From contig NZ_JAIQZN010000009.1 in NCBI RefSeq assembly GCF_023333585.1, positions 1 through 64,000 on the forward strand: 64,000 nt of DNA, in the 5' to 3' direction. A program made the position numbers and the translations under genes. The notes under the pieces were generated by a model. The model did no database searches, was not told where the DNA came from, and saw only the letters and a list, made by a program, of their open reading frames with translations. Shown here piece after piece: positions 16,758-26,085 of this stretch (its first letter is position 1; each line of letters starts with the position of its first letter). Origin of the DNA: Argonema antarcticum A004/B2 (lineage in GTDB: Bacteria > Cyanobacteriota > Cyanobacteriia > Cyanobacteriales > Aerosakkonemataceae).

Positions 16758-17804
16758 TCAAAGGGTAATGTCAGCCCAAGTTTCGATCGGCTGAGTTGAT
16801 TTTACTATGTGCATTCCCGCATCAGCAAAGCGTTTGAAAGCTGCGTCTGCTGGATCTGTGAAGTCGATTACTCCCGGAACGACGACGGGTGAGGTGCAAT
16901 CTTCTAACAGATAGACTTTCTTTGCCAAGTTGGGATCTTGTGCCACAATTTCGGTTAGCAAATCGTCAATTGTCCAGGCGACGCAATGACTTTTTGCTTG
17001 ACCTGCAATAATGACAGCATCAAATTCCATTAATTTCTGAATGAAACGGGCGTTTTTTTGGGCGATCGGTCGTCCATCCGCACCTTCTAAAACTTCGGGA
17101 CGCAAGACGGAATAGTTCTCTGTGAGGGGATTTCCGCCTTTGATTTCAAATCCAGTTTGGCTGTTGCGAGCGATCGCATGGAAAAATAGCGCTTCTTCGA
17201 CAGATGAGACAAGGGCGTGACCAATTCCCCCCAACATGGCATGATAAGGCCAAATAATCAAGGGATATTTGCCGCCGTCGCTGAGTTTATCGACGTAATG
17301 CTCGGCGTGGCGCATCAATCCGAGGTAATTGCCAGCAGCTACGCTGTGTGCGATCGCAGGATTTACTTTCCAAACTCCTTTTTGCACATCATCTAAGGAG
17401 ATAATTGTCATTGGCGCTGGGTGTTCCCCTGCATCATTCACCCAAAACAATGAATGAAAAATTTGCATCGCCGTGTGGGTGTCCATCGTCGGGTAAATCG
17501 CCGTTATTAAACCCAAGTTGCGATAGATAAATTCGCACAGCCGCACGTTATCATCAACCGCACCCGTACCGGAACGACCACCAACAAATAATTCAAATTT
17601 GGGAATGGAAAAGGTATTTTGGGCATCGATTACCATCAGACAAATGCGAGTTTTATCTTTGGCTGCGGGTGGAATGTTGTGCTTTTTCGCCCAAGCTTGA
17701 GCATCATTGGCACGTTCTTCGTACAAAACGCGCCACACTTCTCCAACTTTTTTGGCATCGAAGTGAGGAGGAATCGGTAATTGTTTGGTTGTTTGCGTAC
17801 TCAT
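16758..17804 (-). CDS. Isochorismatase-fold cysteine hydrolase, nicotinamidase-like
   Basis: A 348-residue enzyme of the isochorismatase/nicotinamidase fold. The catalytic Asp is in [13 protein letters not shown] and the nucleophile Cys in [17 protein letters not shown]. The metal-binding pattern [12 protein letters not shown] (Asp, His, His) matches the D-x-H...H of nicotinamidases. It is longer than typical PncA (about 200 residues) because of inserts, including [20 protein letters not shown]. If it is a nicotinamidase it would produce nicotinate for NAD salvage; other amides are possible. It lies 36 bases after the kinase gene in the same operon. Confidence 0.82.
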   Translation of the reverse strand: MSTQTTKQLPIPPHFDAKKVGEVWRVLYEERANDAQAWAKKHNIPPAAKDKTRICLMVIDAQNTFSIPKFELFVGGRSGTGAVDDNVRLCEFIYRNLGLITAIYPTMDTHTAMQIFHSLFWVNDAGEHPAPMTIISLDDVQKGVWKVNPAIAHSVAAGNYLGLMRHAEHYVDKLSDGGKYPLIIWPYHAMLGGIGHALVSSVEEALFFHAIARNSQTGFEIKGGNPLTENYSVLRPEVLEGADGRPIAQKNARFIQKLMEFDAVIIAGQAKSHCVAWTIDDLLTEIVAQDPNLAKKVYLLEDCTSPVVVPGVIDFTDPADAAFKRFADAGMHIVKSTQPIETWADITL

Positions 17805-17840
17805 AGTAATTTGGGATTGTAGATATCGAGAAAAGAAACT

Positions 17841-19694
17841 TCAGGTAATTTTCAGCATCAAAATTTGCTGAGATTTCACAACATACAGTCCTTGCTGACT
17901 CGCAAATAGGTGGCTATTAGCATCAACAAAAGGTTCTGTATCCGGGAATTCTTTAGTTTGGATAATTTGACCGTTTTGGGATGCAACGCGGACAATCCCA
18001 TCATCCGTAGCCGCTAATAAAAAGTTACCAGCCGCAAATTTTCCGTGCAATGTAGAAAGCCAGGAATTATCTCCAGCTTTAGCCGCAGCAGTTCCTTCAA
18101 TCGAACCATCGGAGCGAATAATGTAAACATGATTGATAGTTTGACCTTGTTCTTGAGTGGAAATAAAGAACCAGCAACGGTCAGCAGTACAAGTGCAATT
18201 AGCATCTATTAACTGTCCGGTAAATGAGGGAATTTTGACCGTATCGTTGATGCCGCGTTTGTTGGCATCGAAGACAAAAGCAACATTCAAATTACCCGCA
18301 CGGTAGAAGCCAAAACCGAAGTGGGAACCAACCCAAAAGCGAGTTTGTTCGGCTAAGACATCGCCAATATATTCCGAACCTAACTGACCATTTCGCAATA
18401 ATTGACCGCTATAAGTCCAGTAATGGTTAGTTTCATTTACATCAAAGGTTTCTACGGCTAAACGACTGGGAGATTTGCCGGGATTTAGGGTGATGACTTG
18501 TCCTTGTTTGCCGATTAAAGTAGATTTACCTTGGATGCGAAATTGCAAGTGAGGATCTAAGTTACCGCTGAGAATAACGGTATCGTCTTCGCGTTTAAAT
18601 TTTCCTTTTTCATGGTATAGCCAACATAATTTATCTCCTTGTAATGCCGTAAATAAAATAATCCCTTCTGTGCTGAAAATTCGCGTGGCTGTGACTGTAC
18701 CTCGAACGATCGCTTGTTTGGGAAGTGAAGATACTGGGATTGTTTGGCTACAGTTGGGACAGCTATTTCTGGCGTGTTCTGCGCCGCAGTTTTTGCAGGT
18801 TGTCCATTGCAGGTTATCGAGGAGCGATCGCGCAAATTCACCTCTCTTATCTTCTTCAAATACCTGATAAAAATAATGCAGCAATTCATCTGGTAAAACT
18901 TTGTAAGGTATCGCTGGTTTGGGATACTTTACCTCTGGATTAAATATGCTAATTCCTTGTAGCGATCGCGCTTCGTGAGGAATCCGTTTAGACGGGTCTT
19001 TCGGTCGGTAAACGCCGCCGTAAGGGTCAACAAATAGCAGACTTTGCATTAGCATTACGCTGTAAGCATACCAATCTGAATCGGTTGAATAAGTTTCAAC
19101 TAAGATGGGTTTTGAAGATTGGCGATCGCACAGCAGCGGATCGACAAACCGAGTAGTAAAAACCCGACAGGGAAACGAGACAAATTGAAACGAGTCAGCA
19201 TCAATTAAATAAGCTTCTTTCTCCTTAATTAAAACATTCAAATCGTTGAAATCGCCAACTACCACTCCAGCTTGATGAATAGTCGCAACAGTTGTGTGCA
19301 AATCCCTGAATATTTCTACAACAATTTGGTTGGCAATTCCCGATTGACGGAAAGTGCGATCGCTATATTTCAATAAAACTTCCGCACCAGCAACCATTTC
19401 CATTGTGTAGCCCAAAATTTTAATTCCCAGCGCATCATTTACCAACTCTTGCGGACAAATAACTCGCTTCGGCAAGTTGCTAGGAAACAGACGCAACTTA
19501 AACTGATGTTCGTCTAAGCGTTCTTGCGCTGTGCGTTGTTGCTGGGAGTTATTCTGATAATCGGAATGATCCGGTTGCTTAAATAACTTCAGTGCTTTAC
19601 CATTGCCAATATCGTACACATCTGCTTCGCCGCCTTTGCCGATTGCTTTGTTAGGCTTGAGACGGATTTTTTTGTTCTTGATGTAGACATCCAT
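17841..19694 (-). CDS. Atypical protein kinase with zinc ribbon (TerY-P triad type)
   Basis: A 617-residue protein. The N-terminal kinase-like domain (about 1-290) has a glycine loop IGKGGEADVYD, Lys in GKALKLFKQ, a catalytic-loop variant VVGDFNDLNVLI (Asp and Asn kept, HRD absent) and a metal-loop variant LIDADSF in place of DFG. A C4 zinc ribbon follows at about 303-320 (CKNCGAEH...CPNC). A long beta-rich C-terminal half (340-617) ends LYVVKSQQILML and may form a propeller. This is the kinase form found with PP2C and VWA proteins. It follows the phosphatase gene by 66 bases. Confidence 0.85.
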   Translation of the reverse strand: MDVYIKNKKIRLKPNKAIGKGGEADVYDIGNGKALKLFKQPDHSDYQNNSQQQRTAQERLDEHQFKLRLFPSNLPKRVICPQELVNDALGIKILGYTMEMVAGAEVLLKYSDRTFRQSGIANQIVVEIFRDLHTTVATIHQAGVVVGDFNDLNVLIKEKEAYLIDADSFQFVSFPCRVFTTRFVDPLLCDRQSSKPILVETYSTDSDWYAYSVMLMQSLLFVDPYGGVYRPKDPSKRIPHEARSLQGISIFNPEVKYPKPAIPYKVLPDELLHYFYQVFEEDKRGEFARSLLDNLQWTTCKNCGAEHARNSCPNCSQTIPVSSLPKQAIVRGTVTATRIFSTEGIILFTALQGDKLCWLYHEKGKFKREDDTVILSGNLDPHLQFRIQGKSTLIGKQGQVITLNPGKSPSRLAVETFDVNETNHYWTYSGQLLRNGQLGSEYIGDVLAEQTRFWVGSHFGFGFYRAGNLNVAFVFDANKRGINDTVKIPSFTGQLIDANCTCTADRCWFFISTQEQGQTINHVYIIRSDGSIEGTAAAKAGDNSWLSTLHGKFAAGNFLLAATDDGIVRVASQNGQIIQTKEFPDTEPFVDANSHLFASQQGLYVVKSQQILMLKIT

Positions 19695-19760
19695 TTGCTG
19701 AAAAGTCAGGTTTAAAGATTTTTAACCGCAGATGAACGCAGATAAATGCAAATTCTACAT

Positions 19761-20573
19761 CTACGGATTTGAAAGAAGTTTTTTTCGTCGAATTACGAGT
19801 AAGGTTGTGTCATCTGGTAATAAGCCTCCTTGTTTGAGCAAGCTGCGTTCTTCCCAGTTGGGATAAGTTACTTCGCGGTTAATTAGGGATAACCTGCGTC
19901 GGATATTGTCAGAGTTCATAAAATAGCGGTCTTCTCTCCAAAATTGGCTAATTTCTCCCACCATTTCTGACTTTCCTGGCAAGTTGAGCGATTCTGATTT
20001 AATCAGACCCGAAACCCCATCTGTACCGATTAAAATCGATTTTACTTCACTAATAGGTAGAGTGCGATGTACTTGAAATTGCCAGTTTTGATTTACCTCA
20101 TCTAAAATACCGTACCCTAGATAGGGTGGTGCATTGTTAGCATAAGGCCCCAACTGCACAACTTCACGGTTAATCGCAAATACTCCATCTCCTATGGCAA
20201 AGATAAACGCTCCTTCTGGTATTATTAATATTCCGACAACTGTAAACAGAAAATAATCATTTACGATGTCAGCTAAATTATCACCAAATCCTTGCGCGAA
20301 ATTTCGCAACTGCATCAGCACTTTGGCGTGGATATCTTGCCAAAATCCTTCCCGATATGGCAAAGAACGGCGTATGGTTTCTACCAGCAACCTCGCCCCA
20401 ATTTTTGCTCCCACTTCGCTGTGCTGACCGCTACCGCATCCATCGCAAACAACAGCAATTAAGTTCTTACCTTGTAAATTGATACTGTAATATCCATCTT
20501 GGTTGTTTTTGCCAAGCCGCTGATGTTCTGTACCTTTTACAGAACCAGCCGCTAATTCAAATTGCTCTTGCAT
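19761..20573 (-). CDS. PP2C-family Ser/Thr phosphatase
   Basis: A 270-residue metal-dependent phosphatase. The metal Asp residues are in AVVCDGCGSGQHSEVGA, FAIGDGVFA and IGTDGVSGL, and the end is PDDTTLLVIRRK. The domain makes up the whole protein, with no transmembrane segment. It is the first gene of the operon with the zinc-ribbon kinase, and presumably reverses that kinase's phosphorylation. The start lies 18 bases from a palindrome (20592-20608) shared with the divergent NrtR-like gene, so control by that regulator is likely. Confidence 0.9.
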   Translation of the reverse strand: MQEQFELAAGSVKGTEHQRLGKNNQDGYYSINLQGKNLIAVVCDGCGSGQHSEVGAKIGARLLVETIRRSLPYREGFWQDIHAKVLMQLRNFAQGFGDNLADIVNDYFLFTVVGILIIPEGAFIFAIGDGVFAINREVVQLGPYANNAPPYLGYGILDEVNQNWQFQVHRTLPISEVKSILIGTDGVSGLIKSESLNLPGKSEMVGEISQFWREDRYFMNSDNIRRRLSLINREVTYPNWEERSLLKQGGLLPDDTTLLVIRRKKLLSNP

Positions 20574-20591
20574 GGCTGTTAGTGTTATCTA

Positions 20592-20608
20592 TACACTAAC
20601 TTAGTGTA
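20592..20608. promoter_or_regulatory. Palindromic operator candidate between PP2C and NrtR-like genes
   Basis: TACACTAA-C-TTAGTGTA is an exact 8-bp inverted repeat around one base. It sits 18 bases upstream of the phosphatase ATG and 109 bases upstream of the Nudix regulator ATG. Location and symmetry fit a binding site for a dimeric repressor, and the divergent gene encodes one. That the NrtR-like protein binds it is inference. Confidence 0.6.
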
Positions 20609-20717
20609 CAAAAAACACGATGTCAAGCCCTATAGTGTTTGGATCGGGCGAACCTACCCCCCTAACCCCCCTCCCTGCAAGGGAAGGAGGAAATGTCAAT
20701 CCCCTTTACAAATTGAA

Positions 20718-21413
20718 ATGTCTTATAGCTACGAATTCCCCAGACCCGCACTGACCGTGGATTGCGCGATTTTTGGTTTAGATAAAGAGTCGATGCAGCT
20801 TCAGCTGATGCTGATTCAGAGGAACCTTCCCCCCTTCCTGGGTATGTGGGCGCTACCGGGAGGGTTTGTCCGCCTCCAAGAATCGTTGGAAGAAGCCGCG
20901 AGGCGGGAATTGCGGGAAGAAACGGGCATAGATTCCGTATATTTGGAGCAATTGTACACTTTTGGGGATGTGGGGCGAGATCCGCGCGATCGCATCGTCA
21001 CCGTCGCCTACTACGCACTGGTAAACTCGTGGGAACACTCCCTTAACGCCACCACAGACGCCAGCGACGCCGCTTGGTTTCCCGTCACCCAATTACCGCC
21101 ATTAGCCTTTGACCATTCAAGCATTTTCGAGGTAGCTTTAACCCGATTGAAAGGCAAAGTTCGCTATCAGCCAATTGGATTTGAACTATTGCCCAAAAAA
21201 TTTACCCTTACTCAGTTACAAAGGCTCTATGAAATTATCTTAGGAACCGAGCTAGATAAACGCAATTTTCGCAAAAAAATTATCAACATGAATTTGTTAG
21301 TCCAACTCGATGAAATCCAGAAAGATGTATCGCATCGAGCCGCCCGACTCTATCAATTTGACGAACAAAAATATCTCGAACTTAAACAAATGGGATTCAA
21401 CTTTGAAATTTAA
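20718..21413 (+). CDS. NrtR-like Nudix regulator/ADP-ribose hydrolase
   Basis: A 231-residue protein. The N-terminal Nudix domain has a fully intact box ([18 protein letters not shown] then REETGI), so catalysis is probably retained. The C-terminal winged helix, [27 protein letters not shown] with the DKRNFR core, is typical of NrtR. NrtR proteins sense ADP-ribose-type ligands and repress NAD biosynthesis genes; some cyanobacterial members keep hydrolase activity. The frame opens at 20604, but the ATG at 20718 begins the conserved [12 protein letters not shown]. It is divergent from the PP2C-kinase-nicotinamidase operon across a palindrome. Confidence 0.88.
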   Translation: MSYSYEFPRPALTVDCAIFGLDKESMQLQLMLIQRNLPPFLGMWALPGGFVRLQESLEEAARRELREETGIDSVYLEQLYTFGDVGRDPRDRIVTVAYYALVNSWEHSLNATTDASDAAWFPVTQLPPLAFDHSSIFEVALTRLKGKVRYQPIGFELLPKKFTLTQLQRLYEIILGTELDKRNFRKKIINMNLLVQLDEIQKDVSHRAARLYQFDEQKYLELKQMGFNFEI

Positions 21414-21515
21414 AATTGTAGTTCTGTAGTTCTGTTAGAATGATCTGAGATTACTATTAAACTTTAGCGCTAAAGCGCAACAACGTACCTGAAAATCAGC
21501 AATAACTTGATTCCC

Positions 21516-23024
21516 CTAACCCCCCTTCAAAGACTTATTAACCGGATTCATCCAACTTTCCAGAAAAGCAAAAGCACGCGATGATAGCAATGTCAATACC
21601 AAATAAATTATAGCAACAGTCGCAAAAATTTCAAAAGAACGATAATTATTTGCGATAATCAACCTTCCCTCTTGCAATAGCTCTTGATAACCGATTACCG
21701 ATGCCAAGCTAGTATCTTTAAGCAAGGTGATAAACTCATTTGCTAGCGGTGGCAACATCCGCCGCAATGCTTGGGGAAAAATTACATAACGCATAGTTTC
21801 TACCGCTCCCAAACCCAGCGACTGGGCAGCTTCTGTTTGTCCTTTTTCAATAGATTGGATACCGGCGCGGACAATTTCAGCGATATAGGCGGCGCTATTG
21901 AGACTTAGGGCCAACACAGTTGCCGTAAAAGGGTTCAGACTGAATTTTATCCCAAATCCTTGCACTAGAGCAGGTATGCCAAAATAAATCATCAGAATCT
22001 GCACCAGCAAGGGTGTACCCCTGAAAAAGTCAATATACGCTGTGGTTGCCCAGCGCAATGGAGTTATTGATGAGAGGCGGGCAATCCCAATTAGCGAACC
22101 GCCAATCATTCCCAAAAATCCGCACAATATTGTTAGATATAGCGTTACTACTACGCCCTTCAACAAGTTGGGTAGAGCGTTTGAAATGATGGTAATAGTA
22201 TTAATGGAGCTAGTGGCATTATCAATGGTTGTGGTTTCGGGTAGTTGTGGTGGTTGGGCGTTAAACCACTTGCGATAAATTTGTTCGTAGGTGCCATTGT
22301 TGAGGATGGTTGTCAGTCCTTTGTTGATGTCTTCTAAATTGGGAGAACCTTTAGGAGTAGGGATGCCATAGTATTCTTCAGTGAGTAATTGGGATGTAAT
22401 TTTTAGTAGTTTCAGATTATTTTGTTTGATAGCATAGAGAGTTGCGGGAGCATCATTGATGACGGCATCCACATTACCGTTGAGCAATTCCTGAAGGGAT
22501 AGAGGTGCGTTATCAAAAGTCCGAATTTTAGCGCCGGTAATTTTTTTAGCTTCTAAAGCGCCAGTTGTGCCGATTTGCACAGCTATGCGCTTGTTTTGCA
22601 GACTTTTTAAAGAAGTGATATCTTGGTTGTTAGCTTTAACGGCGATCGCTAATCCAGCTTTGAAATAAGGACGCGAAAAATCTACGGCTTTCTGACGTTC
22701 GGGGGTAATTGTCATTGCACTCACCGCAGCATCCACAGTTTTTGCCTGCAAAGCCGGGATCAGGCCATCAAATTGCATATTCTGAAATTGAACTTGGAAA
22801 TCAGCGGCTTTACCAATTGCCTGGATCAAATCAATATCAAAACCTACTAACTCCCCGTTCTTACCCTGAAACTCAAAGGGCGGAAAAGTTGGCTCTGTGG
22901 CAAACTTAAGCGTTTTTTGGGCTTTGATAGGACTGGTAATGAAAAGGGAAAGGCATAAGATCGACAAACACAAGCTGAGAACCAAACCCCAGCCTAGCTT
23001 ACGAGATTGAAATAATCTGTGCAT
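21516..23024 (-). CDS. bgtB: Amino-acid ABC transporter, fused substrate-binding and permease protein
   Basis: A 502-residue fusion. A signal segment (residues about 12-33) is followed by a periplasmic type 3 solute-binding domain (KFATEPTFPPFEFQGKNGELVGFDIDL, AVDFSRPYFKAG) to about residue 260. A membrane permease domain follows with the EAA loop EKGQTEAAQSLGLGAVETMRYVIFPQALR. This is the layout of cyanobacterial BgtB (glutamine and basic amino-acid uptake), which works with the BgtA ATPase. The ATPase gene is divergent, 47 bases away. The substrate is inferred from the family. Confidence 0.9.
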   Translation of the reverse strand: MHRLFQSRKLGWGLVLSLCLSILCLSLFITSPIKAQKTLKFATEPTFPPFEFQGKNGELVGFDIDLIQAIGKAADFQVQFQNMQFDGLIPALQAKTVDAAVSAMTITPERQKAVDFSRPYFKAGLAIAVKANNQDITSLKSLQNKRIAVQIGTTGALEAKKITGAKIRTFDNAPLSLQELLNGNVDAVINDAPATLYAIKQNNLKLLKITSQLLTEEYYGIPTPKGSPNLEDINKGLTTILNNGTYEQIYRKWFNAQPPQLPETTTIDNATSSINTITIISNALPNLLKGVVVTLYLTILCGFLGMIGGSLIGIARLSSITPLRWATTAYIDFFRGTPLLVQILMIYFGIPALVQGFGIKFSLNPFTATVLALSLNSAAYIAEIVRAGIQSIEKGQTEAAQSLGLGAVETMRYVIFPQALRRMLPPLANEFITLLKDTSLASVIGYQELLQEGRLIIANNYRSFEIFATVAIIYLVLTLLSSRAFAFLESWMNPVNKSLKGG

Positions 23025-23071
23025 TTGCGATACCTTAAAATAAGCTAAGTAGAAATATACTAAACTCAGTT

Positions 23072-23827
23072 ATGCAGGATTATACCCCAGCGATCGCATT
23101 TGAGGGCGTTGAGAAAAATTTTGGTTCTCTTAAAGTTCTACAAGGAATTAGCGGCTCTATCAATCGCGGGGAAGTGGTGGCGGTGATTGGTTCGAGCGGT
23201 TGTGGGAAAAGTACGCTCCTTCGCTGTTTCAACCGCTTGGAAACGATTAACGGCGGGCGTTTGACGGTCAATGGGATGGATTTGTCCCATGCCAAAATTA
23301 GCCAAAACCAATTACGCAGATTGCGATCGCAAGTTGGGATGGTTTTTCAGCAGTTTAACTTGTTCCCTCATTTAAGCGTACTGGAAAATTTAACCTTGGC
23401 TCCGCGTCAGGTATTGGGGAAATCTCGCTCCCAAAGTGAGGAACAGGCGCGATTTTATTTGCAAAAGGTTGGTTTAGCCGAAAAAGCCGAAGTTTATCCA
23501 GAACAACTTTCTGGCGGACAAAAGCAACGAGTTGCGATCGCACGCAGTTTGTGCATCAACCCGCAGATCATGCTCTTTGACGAACCCACCAGCGCCCTCG
23601 ATCCCGAATTAGTCGGGGAAGTGCTGCTAGCGATGCAGCAATTGGCTACTGAAGGAATGACGATGGTGGTGGTAACGCACGAAATGCAGTTTGCGCGGGA
23701 TGTGGCGCATCGGGTCATATTTATGGATAAAGGGCAGGTGGCGGAAGAAGGGGCGGCAAGGCAGGTGATTACGGAGCCAAAGTGCGATCGATTGCGTGCT
23801 TTTCTGAGTAGGATGAATTTTGCATAG
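23072..23827 (+). CDS. bgtA: Amino-acid ABC transporter ATP-binding protein
   Basis: A 251-residue ABC ATPase with Walker [11 protein letters not shown]-loop [12 protein letters not shown], signature [13 protein letters not shown], Walker [14 protein letters not shown] and H-loop [12 protein letters not shown]. The sequence is of the polar amino-acid (GlnQ/HisP) class. The ATG at 23072 has no strong ribosome site. It is divergently arranged with the fused binding-protein/permease gene and should form the transporter with it. Confidence 0.92.
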   Translation: MQDYTPAIAFEGVEKNFGSLKVLQGISGSINRGEVVAVIGSSGCGKSTLLRCFNRLETINGGRLTVNGMDLSHAKISQNQLRRLRSQVGMVFQQFNLFPHLSVLENLTLAPRQVLGKSRSQSEEQARFYLQKVGLAEKAEVYPEQLSGGQKQRVAIARSLCINPQIMLFDEPTSALDPELVGEVLLAMQQLATEGMTMVVVTHEMQFARDVAHRVIFMDKGQVAEEGAARQVITEPKCDRLRAFLSRMNFA

Positions 23828-24036
23828 CACCGACACGGATTTTTTAATTCCAGGCGGGGACGCCTGCACCACAAATGTAAGGATAAATAAATGATTATTA
23901 CGGCCAGGGATTAAAAGATCCTGTTGGTGAATTGATGAGCGGGGAAGTGTAAATAGAGTCAATAAGTTCGCTGTCTGCCCAACAGGGATATTATAATAGT
24001 ATGAATCAGATTGTACCGTTTGCCAAAAAGGAAACT

Positions 24037-24777
24037 ATGTATCAAGTTACATCTGAATACGCCAAAAATAACTTCAACGAAGTGATAGAACGCGCTGCTA
24101 CCGAACCTGGAGGCGTTGTAATTGTTCGGGAAAATCAAAACTTTATCCTAATTAGCCAAGAAGAATTAGACGCATCTGTGAGAATTCCTCAACCTCAACC
24201 TGCGAAAATTCCACCTATTCCTCCTGCGGTCAATATTCCTTCTGCTTACCCAGATGATTTGAATTCTGATGTGGAGGTAGATTATGGGAAAATGCGGGAT
24301 TTGTTAGCAGCAGGAAAGTGGAAAGAAGCAGATATAGAAACTGGGCTTGTTATGCTTAAAGCAGCCAGAAGAGAAAAAGAAGGCTGGCTTGATTCCAAAT
24401 CTATCAAAAAGTTCCCTTGTGCTGACCTCCGCACGATCGACCAACTTTGGGTAAAATACAGCAAAGGGCGCTTTGGCTTTTCCGTACAAAAGCGCATCTG
24501 GCAAGAAGTGGGCGGCAAAGTAGACTTTAAAACAGAATGTCGCTTAGGCGATCGCGTAGGATGGCGTAAGAATGGCAAATGGCAAGAATACGATCGCCTC
24601 ACCTTCTTCCTGAATGCCCCGTTGGGGCATCTCCCCTTCGTAGACCTATGGCGATTGGGCTTTATTCCCGCTAACGAGGGGGTGTGGAACTCTTTTTTGA
24701 GAGGTTATTATAGTGGTCGTTCACGAATGGAAGTATTCTCTTCTCTCGCGTCGAGACTTGTAAAATGTAACCTATAA
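24037..24777 (+). CDS. Phd-like antitoxin domain fused to GUN4 domain
   Basis: A 246-residue protein. The N-terminus YQVTSEYAKNNFNEVIERA...VVIVRENQNFILISQEELDA is a Phd/YefM DNA-binding antitoxin fold (about 1-60). A Pro-rich linker (about 62-85) follows, then a GUN4 domain: YGKMRDLLAAGKWKEADIETG, FPCADLRTIDQLWVKYSKG and RFGFSVQKRIW. GUN4 domains bind porphyrins and activate Mg-chelatase, and also occur in cyanobacterial signalling fusions. The Phd-GUN4 combination is unusual. An ATG at 24001 is in frame, but AAGGA precedes the one at 24037. Confidence 0.85.
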   Translation: MYQVTSEYAKNNFNEVIERAATEPGGVVIVRENQNFILISQEELDASVRIPQPQPAKIPPIPPAVNIPSAYPDDLNSDVEVDYGKMRDLLAAGKWKEADIETGLVMLKAARREKEGWLDSKSIKKFPCADLRTIDQLWVKYSKGRFGFSVQKRIWQEVGGKVDFKTECRLGDRVGWRKNGKWQEYDRLTFFLNAPLGHLPFVDLWRLGFIPANEGVWNSFLRGYYSGRSRMEVFSSLASRLVKCNL

Positions 24778-24904
24778 AGGTTTCGGAAAATTATTAAGAA
24801 TTGCCACAGAGGTAATTTCCACGAAGCTATGAGGATTCTGGCTTTCCAATACCCAATCGATTTTAGATTTTAGATTTTTACCTAGTTAGTTTCAGGGGTT
24901 AAAA

Positions 24905-25093
24905 TTGTCTAAGAAAAAGTTTCGTAAGTCTGTTGAGAGTATTCGACAACAGATTATCAAACACCACCAAAAGATTGCGAATGAGCAGCAAAAACCAATT
25001 CCCGATGAAAACTTAATTCAATACTGGCGAAAAGAGATTGCCGGATTAGAAAAAAGTTTAGCAAGAGCAGAAAAACGATTGAGGCGCGGCTAA
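24905..25093 (+). CDS. Small basic coiled-coil protein
   Basis: A 62-residue Lys/Arg-rich helical protein (MSKKKFRKSVESIRQQI ... LARAEKRLRR) starting with TTG after CAGGGG. Its TAA overlaps the ATG of the next gene by one base (TAATG), so the two are translationally coupled. No family is recognised; the charge contrast with the acidic partner suggests that they bind each other. Confidence 0.6.
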   Translation: MSKKKFRKSVESIRQQIIKHHQKIANEQQKPIPDENLIQYWRKEIAGLEKSLARAEKRLRRG

Positions 25094-25347
25094 TGATTTC
25101 CAAACTTGAAAAACCATTAAAAGTTAATTCTACTTTGTCAGTTTTGTTAAACGAATTAGCAGAAGAATGCGAAACAGTGCTGTTTCTGCTAACGCAGCTA
25201 AAATTACCTAATCTAACAGACGATCAAAAAGGCGATATTCTAGCCGAACTAACTGGCGCTGTCTCTCACTTGCACGTACATACGGAAGATTTACCCGATT
25301 TAATTGCGGATGAAATTGAAACATTACCAGATGAGAAAGAAGATTAA
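25093..25347 (+). CDS. Small acidic hypothetical protein
   Basis: An 84-residue acidic protein (LNELAEECETVLFLLTQLKL ... ALHVHTEDLPDLI-like end with DEIETLPDEKED). It overlaps the preceding basic gene by one base. I have no family name. The coupled basic-acidic order is reminiscent of two-gene addiction modules but no toxin fold is visible. Confidence 0.6.
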   Translation: MISKLEKPLKVNSTLSVLLNELAEECETVLFLLTQLKLPNLTDDQKGDILAELTGAVSHLHVHTEDLPDLIADEIETLPDEKED

Positions 25348-25450
25348 AAATGTCAGTTAAGTACAGAGATACCCGACTTCTTGGAGAAGTATTCGGGGAG
25401 TTCATGGTAGGTTCCACTCTATTTGGATCTTTGTGCGCTCGCATATGAGG

Positions 25451-25780
25451 CTACTCCCCTAGCAATCGCTCCATAATTGTATAAATATCCCTTTTATCAC
25501 CCTCTTTTCGTCTGCCAACTCCTACTACCAAAACTACCACTCGCTCTTGCACAACTCTATAAATAATCCGGTAACGCTGACCGACAGCCCGCACGCTAAA
25601 ATAACTTTGAAGCTGATCTACTAAAGGTTTACCTTGTTTGTCTGGCTCGGCTTTTAGTTTATCGATGCGATCGCTCAAAGCTTGCTGTTCGCGACGATCT
25701 TTCACCTCTGCCAACATTTCCAATGCTAAAGGAGTCAGTTCAATTGTGTATTCCGAATTGCTTGGGGGTGGACTTGTCAT
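25451..25780 (-). CDS. RelE/ParE-family toxin
   Basis: A 109-residue toxin of the RelE superfamily: EYTIELTPLALEMLAEV, then the core SYFSVRAVGQRYRIIYRVVQERVVVLVVGVGRR and the end DIYTIMERLL. RelE proteins cut mRNA at the ribosome; ParE members poison gyrase. Its ATG overlaps the TGA of the antitoxin gene (ATGA, 25777-25780). The N-terminal extension (TSPPPSNS) is short and probably disordered. Confidence 0.9.
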   Translation of the reverse strand: MTSPPPSNSEYTIELTPLALEMLAEVKDRREQQALSDRIDKLKAEPDKQGKPLVDQLQSYFSVRAVGQRYRIIYRVVQERVVVLVVGVGRRKEGDKRDIYTIMERLLGE

Positions 25781-26040
25781 AGTCCTAATTTCCTTTTAGC
25801 TTCCTCCCAAGAAATCGTCTCTCCTCGTTCTGCTTGGGCTATACTTTCTTTCAGCCGATTTGCAAACTCAGAATCAGAAAGAATGTCAAGAGTTTCTAAA
25901 AGAGATGTCAGCTGCCCGTAGCTAATAACTGCCATCACAGGTTGACCGTTCTTGGTGACGATCGCGAGATCGTCGGTCAATTCCTCTGGCAACTCTGGCA
26001 GTTTTTCTTGTGCTTCACTAATAGTTAAATATTTAGCCAT
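25777..26040 (-). CDS. Phd/YefM-family antitoxin
   Basis: An 87-residue antitoxin: KYLTISEAQEKLPELPEEL then DLAIVTKNGQPVMAVISYGQL (Phd DNA-binding fold) and a C-terminal helix for toxin binding (AQAERGETISWEEAKRKLG). It is the first gene of the pair with RelE and overlaps it by four bases. Such pairs autoregulate, so the operator should lie within the sequence just upstream of 26040. Confidence 0.9.
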   Translation of the reverse strand: MAKYLTISEAQEKLPELPEELTDDLAIVTKNGQPVMAVISYGQLTSLLETLDILSDSEFANRLKESIAQAERGETISWEEAKRKLGL

Positions 26041-26085
26041 TTATTAATTTTAGCAAACTTTTGACTAAATAGCAATACTAGGGTA

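Noticed and set aside
25208-25444. 78-codon minus-strand frame
   Set aside because: Mostly antisense to the small acidic gene at 25093-25347.
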